Below the pieces are notes generated by a model. It was not told where the DNA came from, searched no databases, and was given only the letters and a program-made list of their open reading frames with translations. The translations under genes were made by a program, and so were the position numbers. Shown in pieces: positions 44,723 through 53,043 of a DNA stretch of 64,000 nucleotides; the stretch's first letter is position 1, and the number at the start of each line of letters is the position of its first letter. The stretch spans positions 434,001 through 498,000 of the forward strand of contig NZ_BMHM01000003.1 of the NCBI RefSeq assembly GCF_014640815.1, read 5' to 3'. The stretch comes from Vreelandella lutescens (GTDB lineage: Bacteria > Pseudomonadota > Gammaproteobacteria > Pseudomonadales > Halomonadaceae).

Positions 44723-45780
44723 TTAGTTTGAGGGCTGGCGTCTGCGTTATGAATCAGTTGGTGCAGGTACGTCAGCTTTTCTCGCACGGCAGGAGCAATC
44801 ACTCCCGGTGCCAAATCCAGCAAGCCCATATCACGATTAAGCTCGTTTACCGCCATGCCTACCTGATGAAACGCCTGTAGCATGCTGTCCAGCGTGCCAT
44901 CATATTCTGCGCGGGAAAGTCCCATGTGCAGCGCCGTATCTAACACAGCTACCATATCGAGATAGAACGCAAACGTCTCTGCAAAATCTTCCCATGGATG
45001 CATCGACGCATACGCCGAGATAAAGCGCGTTGGCCAATCAGCAGGCGCGCCTTGTTGATAGTACTGCTCGAGTGCATCGCTGTAAGTGGGGTTGTTGTGG
45101 TCGCCAAACACACGACAACTGGCGTCTTCATCCTGGCCTTTTACCAGTAAATCCCAGTAGTAGTGGCCCACTTCATGACGAAAGTGGCCAATGAGCGTAC
45201 GGTGGGACTCGTTCATGTCGACCCGTAACCGCTCACGCTCAACGTCATCGGCTTCTTTAACGTTGATGGTGATATGGCCATTGGCATGGCCTGTATAGAC
45301 CTTTTCTTGTTTTGCCGTAGAGCGCCACAGACCCTGGTCGGGAAGCGCATCCGCCATAAACGAAAAACTCAGCGGTACGCGTATGTTTTCACCCTCAATA
45401 CCGTGGGGCAGTTTGAGCAGGTCCAGAGTATGGAATAGCCGTCGTTTTGCGCCTTCCAGTGCTGCCCAGCGCTCACGGTTGCCCTCAATATCTAGGTCGG
45501 GGATCACATCGTTGTAGCGGCAGCAGTCGCACAGCGTATCTGCATGGCCCTCTGCCATTACCACCATCCGGTTACACACATTCTCGACGGCGTAATTATG
45601 GCATTTCATCAGCGCGGTACCGCAGCCTTCGTGGGTGCACTGGTAGCCGCCATTATCTAACGGCTCTAGCGCGACAATATTGTTGCAGGCGGGGCACCAG
45701 CCTACTTCAGACTCACAGGATAAGCAGTGAGTGTTTTCGAAAAACAGCGGATTACCGCAGCGGCAGCTAAACGTCTGCAT
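44719..45780 (-). CDS. Putative zinc-binding metallopeptidase with zinc ribbons
   Basis: A 353-residue protein. Residues 1-90 are cysteine-rich zinc ribbons: FSCRCGNPLFFENTHCLSCESEVGWCPAC, CTHEGCGTALMKC, DTLCDCCRYN. The remainder is a gluzincin-like helical domain with HEVGH (residues 202-206) in IGHFRHEVGHYYWDLLV and downstream acidic residues such as AYASMHPWEDFAETFAFYLDM. AAGGAGG precedes ATG. It ends with its TAG overlapping the TAG of the alpha-E gene. This family is often found beside ATP-grasp/alpha-E/transglutaminase genes, where it may cleave the product. Confidence 0.9.
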   Translation of the reverse strand: MQTFSCRCGNPLFFENTHCLSCESEVGWCPACNNIVALEPLDNGGYQCTHEGCGTALMKCHNYAVENVCNRMVVMAEGHADTLCDCCRYNDVIPDLDIEGNRERWAALEGAKRRLFHTLDLLKLPHGIEGENIRVPLSFSFMADALPDQGLWRSTAKQEKVYTGHANGHITINVKEADDVERERLRVDMNESHRTLIGHFRHEVGHYYWDLLVKGQDEDASCRVFGDHNNPTYSDALEQYYQQGAPADWPTRFISAYASMHPWEDFAETFAFYLDMVAVLDTALHMGLSRAEYDGTLDSMLQAFHQVGMAVNELNRDMGLLDLAPGVIAPAVREKLTYLHQLIHNADASPQTN

Positions 45781-45922
45781 GGATGCCTCCTTGTGTGATC
45801 ACCACAGCGCATCTCACGAGGGTGAATGCTGATACGCAACTGTCTCAGCATAGCGAGGCCGCCGCTGGGAAGGAAAGGCAAATTGTGGTTGGCAGCGTGA
45901 TTAACCTTTATCCAGTGGCTAA

Positions 45923-45952
45923 TTGACGTTTACGTCAACTTGCTGATATACC
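45923..45952 (+). promoter_or_regulatory. LiuR-like operator and promoter of mmsA
   Basis: TTGACGTTTACGTCAA (45923-45938) is a 7-base inverted repeat around TT. It resembles the MerR-family LiuR palindrome known from branched-chain amino acid catabolism genes of proteobacteria. TTGACG also fits a -35 box, with TATACC (45947-45952) as -10 at a spacing of 18, typical of MerR-controlled promoters. The regulator gene is not in the window. Confidence 0.6.
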
Positions 45953-46005
45953 CTACGGGTTCCTAAACAGATTCCATAACAAACATAACCATGAGGAAAA
46001 GCGTC

Positions 46006-47502
46006 ATGTCCGTTCGCGAAATACCGATGTATATCGATGGTCAGCCGGTGATGTCAGAAAGCCAGGAGTGGCGGGACGTGGTTAACCCAGCGACCCAAGA
46101 GGTCGTCGCTCGCGTTCCCTTCTGTACCGCTGAGGAGGTTGAGCGCGCCATTGCCAGTGCCAAAACAGCCTTTAAAGAGTGGCGTAAAGTACCGTTAGGT
46201 AAGCGCATGCGCATCATGCTCAAGCTACAGGCGCTGATTCGTGAGCACACAGGCGAGCTTGCGGCGCTGATTACCGAAGAGCATGGCAAAACCCTGCCCG
46301 ACGCGGAAGGTGAAGTAGGGCGCGGCTTGGAAGTGGTAGAACACGCGTGCTCGATTACCTCGCTGCAGCTAGGTGAGCTGGCGGAAAACGCGGCGAATGA
46401 AGTAGATGTGTACACCATGCACCAGCCGCTGGGTGTAGGCGCGGGTATTACTGCGTTTAACTTTCCGATTATGCTGCCTTGCTTTATGTTCCCGCTGGCC
46501 ATCGCTACCGGCAACACCTTTGTGTTGAAGCCCTCTGAGCAAGATCCCAGCTCTACTATGCGGCTGGTTGAGTTGGCTCATGAAGCGGGAGTTCCTGCAG
46601 GCGTCTTAAACGTAGTGCACGGTGGGCCTGATGTGGCGAATCAAATCGCGGATCATCAGGATATCAAAGCGCTGTCGTTTATTGGCTCCACTCACGTAGG
46701 TTCGCTGCTGTATAACCGCGCCGCCGCCGCAGGCAAGCGTATGCAGGCGATGATGGGCGCGAAAAACCACTGTGTTGTCATGCCGGATGCTAACCGCAGC
46801 CAAGCCATCGATAGCCTATTGGGCTCTGCGTTTGGAGCCGCTGGGCAGCGCTGTATGGCCAACTCCGTCGTCGTGCTGGTAGGCGAAGCGCGCGAGTGGA
46901 TCAAAGATATCGAGGCGGGAGCCCGTGGCATGAAGGTAGGGCCAGGCACTCAGCGTGATGCTGATCTAGGGCCGCTGGTATCGCCACAGGCCAAAGAGCG
47001 AGTCGAGCGCTTGATTACTGCGGGTGAAAAGGAAGGTGCGACACTGCTGGTAGATGGCCGCGGTTACACGGTAGAAGGGTACTCCGAAGGTAACTTCGTT
47101 GGGCCAACCCTGTTTGCCGATGTCACGGCAGACATGACCATTTATCGAGAAGAGATTTTCGGCCCAGTATTGTGCGTGGTGAGCGTAGAAACGCTGGATG
47201 ACGCTATTGCGTTTATAAACGCGAATCCTAACGGTAACGGCACGTCTATCTTCACCAATTCAGGCTGGGTGGCGCGGCGTTTTGAAACCGACATCGACGT
47301 GGGCCAAATTGGTATCAACGTGCCGATTCCGGTGCCCGTTGCGTACTTCAGCTTTACCGGCTCGCGGGCGTCTAAACTGGGCGACTTAGGCCCCAACGGT
47401 AAGCAGGCTATTGCGTTTTGGACGCAAACCAAAACGGTTACCGCCCGTTGGTTTGAGCCTGAAAATGTCTCTAGCGGTATTAACAGCACGATATCGCTGT
47501 AA
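46006..47502 (+). CDS. mmsA: CoA-acylating methylmalonate-semialdehyde dehydrogenase
   Basis: A 498-residue aldehyde dehydrogenase oxidising methylmalonate or malonate semialdehyde to propionyl- or acetyl-CoA in valine and inositol/pyrimidine breakdown. The catalytic cysteine is C283 in [17 protein letters not shown] marks are [41 protein letters not shown], which lacks the general-base glutamate of ordinary aldehyde dehydrogenases, and [18 protein letters not shown]. The start at 46006 has GAGGAAAA before it. Control by a LiuR-type regulator is suggested by the upstream palindrome. Single gene with its own terminator. Confidence 0.94.
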   Translation: MSVREIPMYIDGQPVMSESQEWRDVVNPATQEVVARVPFCTAEEVERAIASAKTAFKEWRKVPLGKRMRIMLKLQALIREHTGELAALITEEHGKTLPDAEGEVGRGLEVVEHACSITSLQLGELAENAANEVDVYTMHQPLGVGAGITAFNFPIMLPCFMFPLAIATGNTFVLKPSEQDPSSTMRLVELAHEAGVPAGVLNVVHGGPDVANQIADHQDIKALSFIGSTHVGSLLYNRAAAAGKRMQAMMGAKNHCVVMPDANRSQAIDSLLGSAFGAAGQRCMANSVVVLVGEAREWIKDIEAGARGMKVGPGTQRDADLGPLVSPQAKERVERLITAGEKEGATLLVDGRGYTVEGYSEGNFVGPTLFADVTADMTIYREEIFGPVLCVVSVETLDDAIAFINANPNGNGTSIFTNSGWVARRFETDIDVGQIGINVPIPVPVAYFSFTGSRASKLGDLGPNGKQAIAFWTQTKTVTARWFEPENVSSGINSTISL

Positions 47503-47518
47503 ACAAGCACACAAAATA

Positions 47519-47547
47519 CCCCTTCTCCCTCCTGCGGGGAGAAGGGG
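47519..47547. terminator. Terminator after mmsA
   Basis: CCCCTTCTCCC and GGGAGAAGGGG form a perfect 11-bp stem with a seven-base loop, 17 bases after the mmsA stop and 11 before the end of the convergent gene. No T-run, but a very stable stem. Confidence 0.6.
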
Positions 47548-47557
47548 TACGTGGGCA

Positions 47558-48247
47558 TTAGAAGGGTTCAAACAGCGGCAAGCTACTGGTGAGTAATTGC
47601 TTGATAGGACCGAGCTGACTTTCGTGCAGTACCACCAAATAAGGGGCTTCAGGCTGCTCATCTAGTGGGGCGAGCAGGGCGAATTCGCCCTCTTCCATAT
47701 GGAATTCATGGATTTCACGTGGGCCATGAGGCGTGTCGCACTGCGAACAGCGGTAGGTGTCGTCTTCGCCATAGACTAAGCGGTGGTACATCTTAAACAG
47801 CGTATAAAGCGCTAAGCCGCCTTCAAACGCGGGCCAACGCGCAGGGGTTGCACGGATATCGTCTGTGAGCGATTTGCCTTCTGCCTGGGCGTCCGCAATG
47901 GCATTGGCCAGCGGAGCGGCAAGGATGGCGGTGCTATCAGCGGGTAAGGGCGCATTCTGTTGAGCTGCCTTAGCAAAGCGCTCGACAGCGACGTCGAAAT
48001 CTTCAAGGCTGCGTAAGGGAAAGTCGGCATGTTGCAGGTCGGCCGGTTCGAAGCCGCCATTTTCCCAACCGTGAATCACACGAAGCGTCACCTGCCCCCG
48101 CTGCATAGGGCGGGCAAGCAACGTATGAAGCATGATACGAACATGCAGCTGGCGCTCATCTGTATCGTTTTCGAACGCACGGTAGGGGTCCGCGAAGAGT
48201 TCATGCAAACGCCCTGGCGTGTGCTCTTTTGCTTCAGAGTATGACAT
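47558..48247 (-). CDS. Hypothetical protein with CxxC motif
   Basis: A 229-residue soluble protein I cannot place. It is acidic and helical in the first two thirds (HTPGRLHELFADPYRAFENDTDERQLHVRIMLHTLLARPMQRGQ). Near residue 175 it has YRCSQCDTPHGPREIHEFH, a CxxC with nearby histidines suggesting a zinc or redox site. The start at 48247 has AGGGAAAA upstream. Its neighbours, mmsA and an AhpD-like gene, give no clear clue. Confidence 0.7.
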   Translation of the reverse strand: MSYSEAKEHTPGRLHELFADPYRAFENDTDERQLHVRIMLHTLLARPMQRGQVTLRVIHGWENGGFEPADLQHADFPLRSLEDFDVAVERFAKAAQQNAPLPADSTAILAAPLANAIADAQAEGKSLTDDIRATPARWPAFEGGLALYTLFKMYHRLVYGEDDTYRCSQCDTPHGPREIHEFHMEEGEFALLAPLDEQPEAPYLVVLHESQLGPIKQLLTSSLPLFEPF

Positions 48248-48423
48248 GGTGGTTTTCCCTGTTAGTACGCCGCTTTGCAAATAGCGTACGGCTCTTATGG
48301 CATAAAATCATTAAGAGTATGGCGAGCACTAACGTGTATTGAAAGACTCTTTAGTTAGCAATTTGTTACCTGCTAGTTCAAGGGGGCGCTGACTAACAAC
48401 AACACAACAAAAAAGGTGTGCCT

Positions 48424-49035
48424 ATGTCTGCTGCTATTAGTCGTTTTAAACTGCCTCAAACGCTAGAGGATGTGCCCAGCGATATCCGCGATGCCATGCT
48501 GGCCGTTCAGGAAAAGGCGGGGTTTGTACCAAATGTGTTCCTTATGTTGGCCCATCGGCCGGATGAGTTTCGTGCCTTCTTTGCCTATCACGATGCCCTC
48601 ATGGAGCGTGACTCCGATACGCTCACCAAAGCTGAAAAAGAGATGATTGTGGTGACCACCAGTGCCCGTAATCGCTGTTTGTACTGTGTGGTGGCTCATG
48701 GCGCGCTGGTGCGTATTTACAGTAAAGACCCTCTATTAGCCGATAATATCGCCATTAACCATACCGTGGCAGGGCTAAGCGAACGCCACCGCTTAATGCT
48801 TGATTTTGCATTGCACAGTGCCATTGAACTGGGGGAGTTTTCGCCACAATGGCAAACCCGCTTAGAAGAGGTGGGGTTTACCCTGGATGACTGTTGGGAC
48901 ATTGGTGCTATTGCCGCGTTTTTTGGTATGTCGAATCGCTTGGTGACCTTAGCGGGAACACCACCCAATTCTGAATTTTATCTAATGGGGCGCGTGCCCA
49001 AAAAGCCGGATGAACCCACTCAGCCAACATCGTAA
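48424..49035 (+). CDS. Peroxidase-related, AhpD/carboxymuconolactone decarboxylase-like protein
   Basis: A 203-residue protein of the AhpD-like superfamily (peroxidase-related enzyme, about 190-200 residues). The catalytic-like segment TKAEKEMIVVTTSARNRCLYCVVAHGALVRIYSKD holds the E...CxxC...H constellation of AhpD peroxiredoxin-reductase-type proteins. The C-terminal half (DDCWDIGAIAAFFGMSNRLVTLAG) repeats the helical pattern. Likely role: thiol-linked defence against peroxides. ATG 48424 with AAGG upstream is chosen over GTG 48418. Confidence 0.9.
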   Translation: MSAAISRFKLPQTLEDVPSDIRDAMLAVQEKAGFVPNVFLMLAHRPDEFRAFFAYHDALMERDSDTLTKAEKEMIVVTTSARNRCLYCVVAHGALVRIYSKDPLLADNIAINHTVAGLSERHRLMLDFALHSAIELGEFSPQWQTRLEEVGFTLDDCWDIGAIAAFFGMSNRLVTLAGTPPNSEFYLMGRVPKKPDEPTQPTS

Positions 49036-49082
49036 GACTTTACTAAAACGCTACTTTGATTGAGGATAGCCCCCCATTCACT

Positions 49083-49171
49083 GTCGCCAGGGGAGCCCAA
49101 GACGGGCTGAGAATGCGCATGACGCAGACCCTGGAACCTGATCCGGCTCATACCGGCGGAGGAAGTGCGAC
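49083..49171 (+). promoter_or_regulatory. TPP riboswitch (THI element)
   Basis: The core elements of the thiamine pyrophosphate aptamer are present in order: AGGGGAGCCC, GGGCTGAGA, GACCCTGGAACCTGATC, and a last arm CATACCGGCGGAGGAAG. GTCGC (49083-49087) pairs with GCGAC (49167-49171) as stem P1, ending immediately at the ATG (49172). The ribosome site GGAGGAAG lies inside the aptamer, so TPP binding would hide it. It controls the SSS transporter that follows. Confidence 0.95.
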
Positions 49172-50563
49172 ATGCCCTACCTAACGTCTGCAATCATAGG
49201 CGCAGCATTGTGCTGCTTTACGTATTTGGGCCTTCGGGCACGGTTTGGGGGAGGCTCGCTGGATGACTACGTCACCGCGCGCAACTCGCAAACAGCGTCT
49301 ACCCTTGGGCTCTCTTTCTTAGCGTCCGGCATGGGCGCGTGGATTCTCTTTGCCCCGCCAGAGATTGGTGCCTTTGTTGGCCCGGTAGCGCTACTGGGCT
49401 ATGCACTTGGCTCGGCCCTGCCGTTTATCGTGCTGGGTCTTTACGGGCCAAAAATACGCCAAGCGCTGCCTGAGGGGCGAAGCATCGCAGAGTTTGCGCA
49501 AGCCTGTTATGGCACCGGTGTACGCCGTTTTGTGGCGCTGATCTCCGTTGCTTACATGGGCTGCTTTTTAGCCGCAGAGCTGACGGCCATTGGTGCCATT
49601 ACAGCGTTGCTATCGGATGTGCCGCCCGCACTGGTCATCATTAGCGTTGCACTGACTACCCTGCTATACACCGTACTGGGAGGGCTGCGTGCTAGCTTGG
49701 CCACCGACCGTTGGCAGGCTTGGTTACTGTTAGCCTTGTTATTGGCAGTCGCCAGCGTGACGCTGTGGCGGCTTCCGGCGATGCCCAACAATGCGGCGCT
49801 ACCGTCATTACCGATGGGTAGTTCACTAAGCGTGGCGTTAACCCTGGTGATTGCGGTGACGGCTGCCAATCTATTTCACCAAGGCTACTGGCAGCGCGTG
49901 TGGGCAGCCAAAGATAGCGCAAGCCTTGGAAAAGGGGCCTGGCTAGGCGGCGGTATGACGGTGCTCGTCGTTATGGTGATTGGTGGCGTGGGCATGATGG
50001 CAGCGATGAGTGGCGCTAGCCTGGGTGACCCGCCGATGCCATTTTTTGCGCTGTTAAGCGGTGCGCCTATCTGGATAACGCTGCCTGCGCTGGTGCTGGC
50101 CGTTACACTGGTGACCTCCAGCGTCGATACGCTCCAAAACGGCATTGCCTCCTTGTGGGCTAGCGGTGACGATGCCGGTGCGCTGAATAAAGCGCGCTGG
50201 ATTACCGTGGCACTGATGGTGCCGGTGATTGTCATTGCCTTACAAGGCTTGTCGGTGTTGCGGCTGTTTCTGATTGCGGACTTATTATGTGCTGCGATTG
50301 TGGTGCCAGTGCTGTTGGGCTTGTGGAGACGTATGACGCCCTTGGCAGCCGTGAGTGGTGGGCTGGCGGGCTTTGTCGGCGCGGTGCTACCAGGCTGGGT
50401 GAGTCAAGGGAGTGTGATGGCCGGTATGACCGCAGCAAGCTTCCCGGGCAGTATTCCTACCTTAGGGCCCTTTGTGGGTGCGCTTTTGCTATCGACGGCG
50501 GTCAGCGTATTGATGGCATGTTTGAGGGGGCGGCCTGCACATAACGTAGAATCAAGGCGTTAA
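49172..50563 (+). CDS. SSS-family transporter, predicted thiamine or precursor uptake
   Basis: A 463-residue membrane protein with about 12-13 helices and SSS-family traits: GGGSLDDYVTARNSQTASTLGLSFLASGMGAWILFAPPEIGAFVG in the first helices, NLFHQGYWQRVWAAKDS, and VLAVTLVTSSVDTLQNGIASLWAS. The TPP riboswitch directly before it makes a thiamine, HMP or thiazole cargo very probable. Comparative genomics predicted a PanF-like carrier, ThiV, of this kind under THI elements; whether this is ThiV cannot be said without comparison. Transport by sodium symport is the family norm. Confidence 0.85.
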   Translation: MPYLTSAIIGAALCCFTYLGLRARFGGGSLDDYVTARNSQTASTLGLSFLASGMGAWILFAPPEIGAFVGPVALLGYALGSALPFIVLGLYGPKIRQALPEGRSIAEFAQACYGTGVRRFVALISVAYMGCFLAAELTAIGAITALLSDVPPALVIISVALTTLLYTVLGGLRASLATDRWQAWLLLALLLAVASVTLWRLPAMPNNAALPSLPMGSSLSVALTLVIAVTAANLFHQGYWQRVWAAKDSASLGKGAWLGGGMTVLVVMVIGGVGMMAAMSGASLGDPPMPFFALLSGAPIWITLPALVLAVTLVTSSVDTLQNGIASLWASGDDAGALNKARWITVALMVPVIVIALQGLSVLRLFLIADLLCAAIVVPVLLGLWRRMTPLAAVSGGLAGFVGAVLPGWVSQGSVMAGMTAASFPGSIPTLGPFVGALLLSTAVSVLMACLRGRPAHNVESRR

Positions 50564-50626
50564 GCAGGAAGTGTTGTTTCGCGTTATGCTGTCGGTTGGT
50601 TAACTACAATTTTGGGTGCGATCGCC

Positions 50627-52057
50627 ATGAGCCACCTGTTACCGCCTGACGAAAACGCCCGTTTAGCCGCGCTTAACGAGCTGGCACTGCTGGATACGCC
50701 GAATGAGCCTGTTTTCGATCGCATTACGCGCTTGGTAACGGTGCTACTCGGCGTTCCTCAATCTACCATTAGCCTAATTGATACCGACCGTCAGTGGTTT
50801 AAGTCACAAGTGGGCGTTGATATCTCAGAAACGCCACGTGATGTGGCGTTTTGTGCCTATACCGTGTTGGAAGCTGCGCCGCTGGTGGTGGAGGACGCTA
50901 AGCAAGACGAGCGCTTTGCGACTAATCCGTATGTGACGATGCCAGACGGCATTCGTTTTTACGTAGGCATACCGCTTAAAAACTCCCAGGGCTACGTGCT
51001 GGGATCGTTGTGTGCTATGGATAGCCAACCTAGGCTGCTTACTACTCAAGAGCAGGCCGCCATGCAGGATTTAGCCGATATTGTGATCGGTGAAATTCAT
51101 CTGCGCGAGCGGCTGATCAAAGAGCAAAAAATCAGTACTGCCACCCAAGAAGCGCTCACAGCACTTCATAAAAGCCTTGAGCAGCAAATCGAGCGGCGAA
51201 CCCGCGAGCTCAATTTAGTGATTGAGTCTGCGTACGATGCTTACCTGAGTATTGACGGCCAAGGCCGTGTGCTGGACTGGAATCGTGCCGCCGAAAGCAT
51301 GTTTGGCTGGAGCCGTAAAGAAGCCTTAACACGTCCGCTGACCGCGTTGATGTTCCCTCAAGGGCTTTCTCACCAAGATGAAACAGTCCCCGTCTCCTGT
51401 GAGGCAACGCGAAGCGACGGTGTTCGTTTGCCGGTAGAAGTGCGCTTAACGAGCTATGAAATCCATGGCCGGGCGCGACGCAGCCTATTTATTCACGATA
51501 TCACTGAGCGACAGCAGCTAGAGCGCTTACGGGACCAGCAGGCCCGTGAAGACGTGCTCACTCGGCTGCCCAACCGCCGTGCCTTAGACGAGCGACTGCC
51601 TGAGGCCATGGCACGCGTACGGCGAACGCTGAATCCTTTGGCAGTGCTATTTCTAGATTTAGATGGCTTCAAGAGCATTAATGACCAGCATGGCCACGCC
51701 ATGGGGGACGAACTTCTACGCGACGTGGCTAAACGCTTGCAGCAAGCGGTGCGAGAAACCGACTTCGTTGCCCGTTGGGCAGGCGATGAATTTGTCGTGT
51801 TGCTAGAAGGGGTAACCGAGGACGCGTTAGAGCCGCTGGCACAAAAGCTAATACACGTTATTGAGCAGCCGTTGCAGGTGGGTAGCGCTGTGTTGCAGGT
51901 CAGTACCAGCATTGGGGTGGCGCTGTTTGTTCCGGATGCGGCCGAAACGGCCCATGAGCTGTTAAAACGCGCGGATGTGGCCATGTATGTTGCCAAGCGG
52001 GCAGGTAAAGCACGCATTGAGTTAGCGTGCCCAGCAGACACCACGCCTAACCTTTAA
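50627..52057 (+). CDS. GAF-PAS-GGDEF diguanylate cyclase
   Basis: A 476-residue signalling enzyme expected to make cyclic di-GMP from two GTP. Residues 1-165 are a GAF domain (DRITRLVTVLLGVPQSTISLIDTDRQWFKS, FYVGIPLKNSQGYVLGSLCAMD). A coiled coil and a PAS domain follow (VIESAYDAYLSIDGQGRVLDWNRAAESMFGWSRKEAL), then the GGDEF domain from about residue 310 (DVLTRLPNRRALDERL, LFLDLDGFKSINDQHGH). The active site reads AGDEF (385-389) instead of GGDEF, a variant with known active examples, and an RxxD inhibitory site (R376-D379) sits five residues before it. Cytoplasmic, no membrane helix. Confidence 0.92.
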   Translation: MSHLLPPDENARLAALNELALLDTPNEPVFDRITRLVTVLLGVPQSTISLIDTDRQWFKSQVGVDISETPRDVAFCAYTVLEAAPLVVEDAKQDERFATNPYVTMPDGIRFYVGIPLKNSQGYVLGSLCAMDSQPRLLTTQEQAAMQDLADIVIGEIHLRERLIKEQKISTATQEALTALHKSLEQQIERRTRELNLVIESAYDAYLSIDGQGRVLDWNRAAESMFGWSRKEALTRPLTALMFPQGLSHQDETVPVSCEATRSDGVRLPVEVRLTSYEIHGRARRSLFIHDITERQQLERLRDQQAREDVLTRLPNRRALDERLPEAMARVRRTLNPLAVLFLDLDGFKSINDQHGHAMGDELLRDVAKRLQQAVRETDFVARWAGDEFVVLLEGVTEDALEPLAQKLIHVIEQPLQVGSAVLQVSTSIGVALFVPDAAETAHELLKRADVAMYVAKRAGKARIELACPADTTPNL

Positions 52058-52074
52058 CGAACCCAAGGACGATT

Positions 52075-53043
52075 ATGATTCGTTGCATCTTAACGACGCC
52101 AGAAGGCGACGTACGTGAGGGCGATGTAAGCCTGATCGATGAATGGAAAACCATGCCCACTGCCCATTTATGGGTGGATATGAAAGGGGAGAGCGAGGCG
52201 CAAGAGCGCGAGGTGCTAGAGCATTTTGATTGCCACCCTATGGCCATTCAAGATGCCCACAAAGAGCGTCATCCACCGAAAATTGAAGAGTTTGAACACC
52301 ATACGTTAATTATTTATCGCGGCATTTCCTCTTTTGATGCCCAGTTAAATTTTGTGCCTCAGCAGATTTGTTTTTTTATTGGTGAGCGCTTTTTGGTAAC
52401 CCTGCACCCCGGGGAAGCGCTCAGTATCGAGCGCTTATTTAGCGAGCATGGAAAAGCGCTGCTAGCGCTTTCTCCTGAGCAAGTAGCGCTAAAAGTGATG
52501 TATACGTCGGCTGGCTTCTACATCGATAGCCTGCTGGAGTTTGAAACCGAGTTAAGCGACCTCGAAGATGAACTGCTCGAAAATGGTAACGATGTCTTGA
52601 TGCGCAAGATCACCGCTTACCGTTCACGGTTAGTGAAAATGCGCCGCATCTTTAGCTACCATAAAGGCATTACGCAAGAGCTAACGGCCTATGACTACGC
52701 TCACTTACCTAGAGGCGAGAGTGAAACGCTGCATGCCATTACCGATGTAGAGGAGCGTTTTGAGCGCCTTTATACGCTAACCCAAATGTACTACGACATT
52801 TGTGGTGATTTGGTGGATGGCTATATCTCGATCTCTTCCCATCAACTTAATATCACCATGCGCGTGTTAACGGTGATCACCGCTATCTTTGTCCCGCTGA
52901 CGTTTATTGCTGGGATTTACGGCATGAACTTTGAGTACATGCCTGAACTGAGCTATCAGTACGGCTACTTCTTTGTCTGGGGAGTCATGCTGGGCATTGG
53001 CGGCATGTTAATTTGGCTGTTTAAACGCAAAGACTGGTTTTAA
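52075..53043 (+). CDS. CorA-family divalent metal transporter
   Basis: A 322-residue CorA/MgtE-unrelated magnesium or zinc transporter. The N-terminal cytoplasmic alpha/beta domain (LWVDMKGESEAQEREVLEHFDCHPMAIQDAHKERHPPKIEEFEHHTLIIYRG) is followed by long stalk helices and two C-terminal membrane helices. The pore signature YGMNFEYMPEL (G283-M284-N285) separates the helices, and the end WLFKRKDWF is basic as expected. The periplasmic loop MPEL favours magnesium/cobalt CorA over ZntB. Its stop TAA overlaps that of the convergent MFS gene (TTAA). Confidence 0.92.
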   Translation: MIRCILTTPEGDVREGDVSLIDEWKTMPTAHLWVDMKGESEAQEREVLEHFDCHPMAIQDAHKERHPPKIEEFEHHTLIIYRGISSFDAQLNFVPQQICFFIGERFLVTLHPGEALSIERLFSEHGKALLALSPEQVALKVMYTSAGFYIDSLLEFETELSDLEDELLENGNDVLMRKITAYRSRLVKMRRIFSYHKGITQELTAYDYAHLPRGESETLHAITDVEERFERLYTLTQMYYDICGDLVDGYISISSHQLNITMRVLTVITAIFVPLTFIAGIYGMNFEYMPELSYQYGYFFVWGVMLGIGGMLIWLFKRKDWF

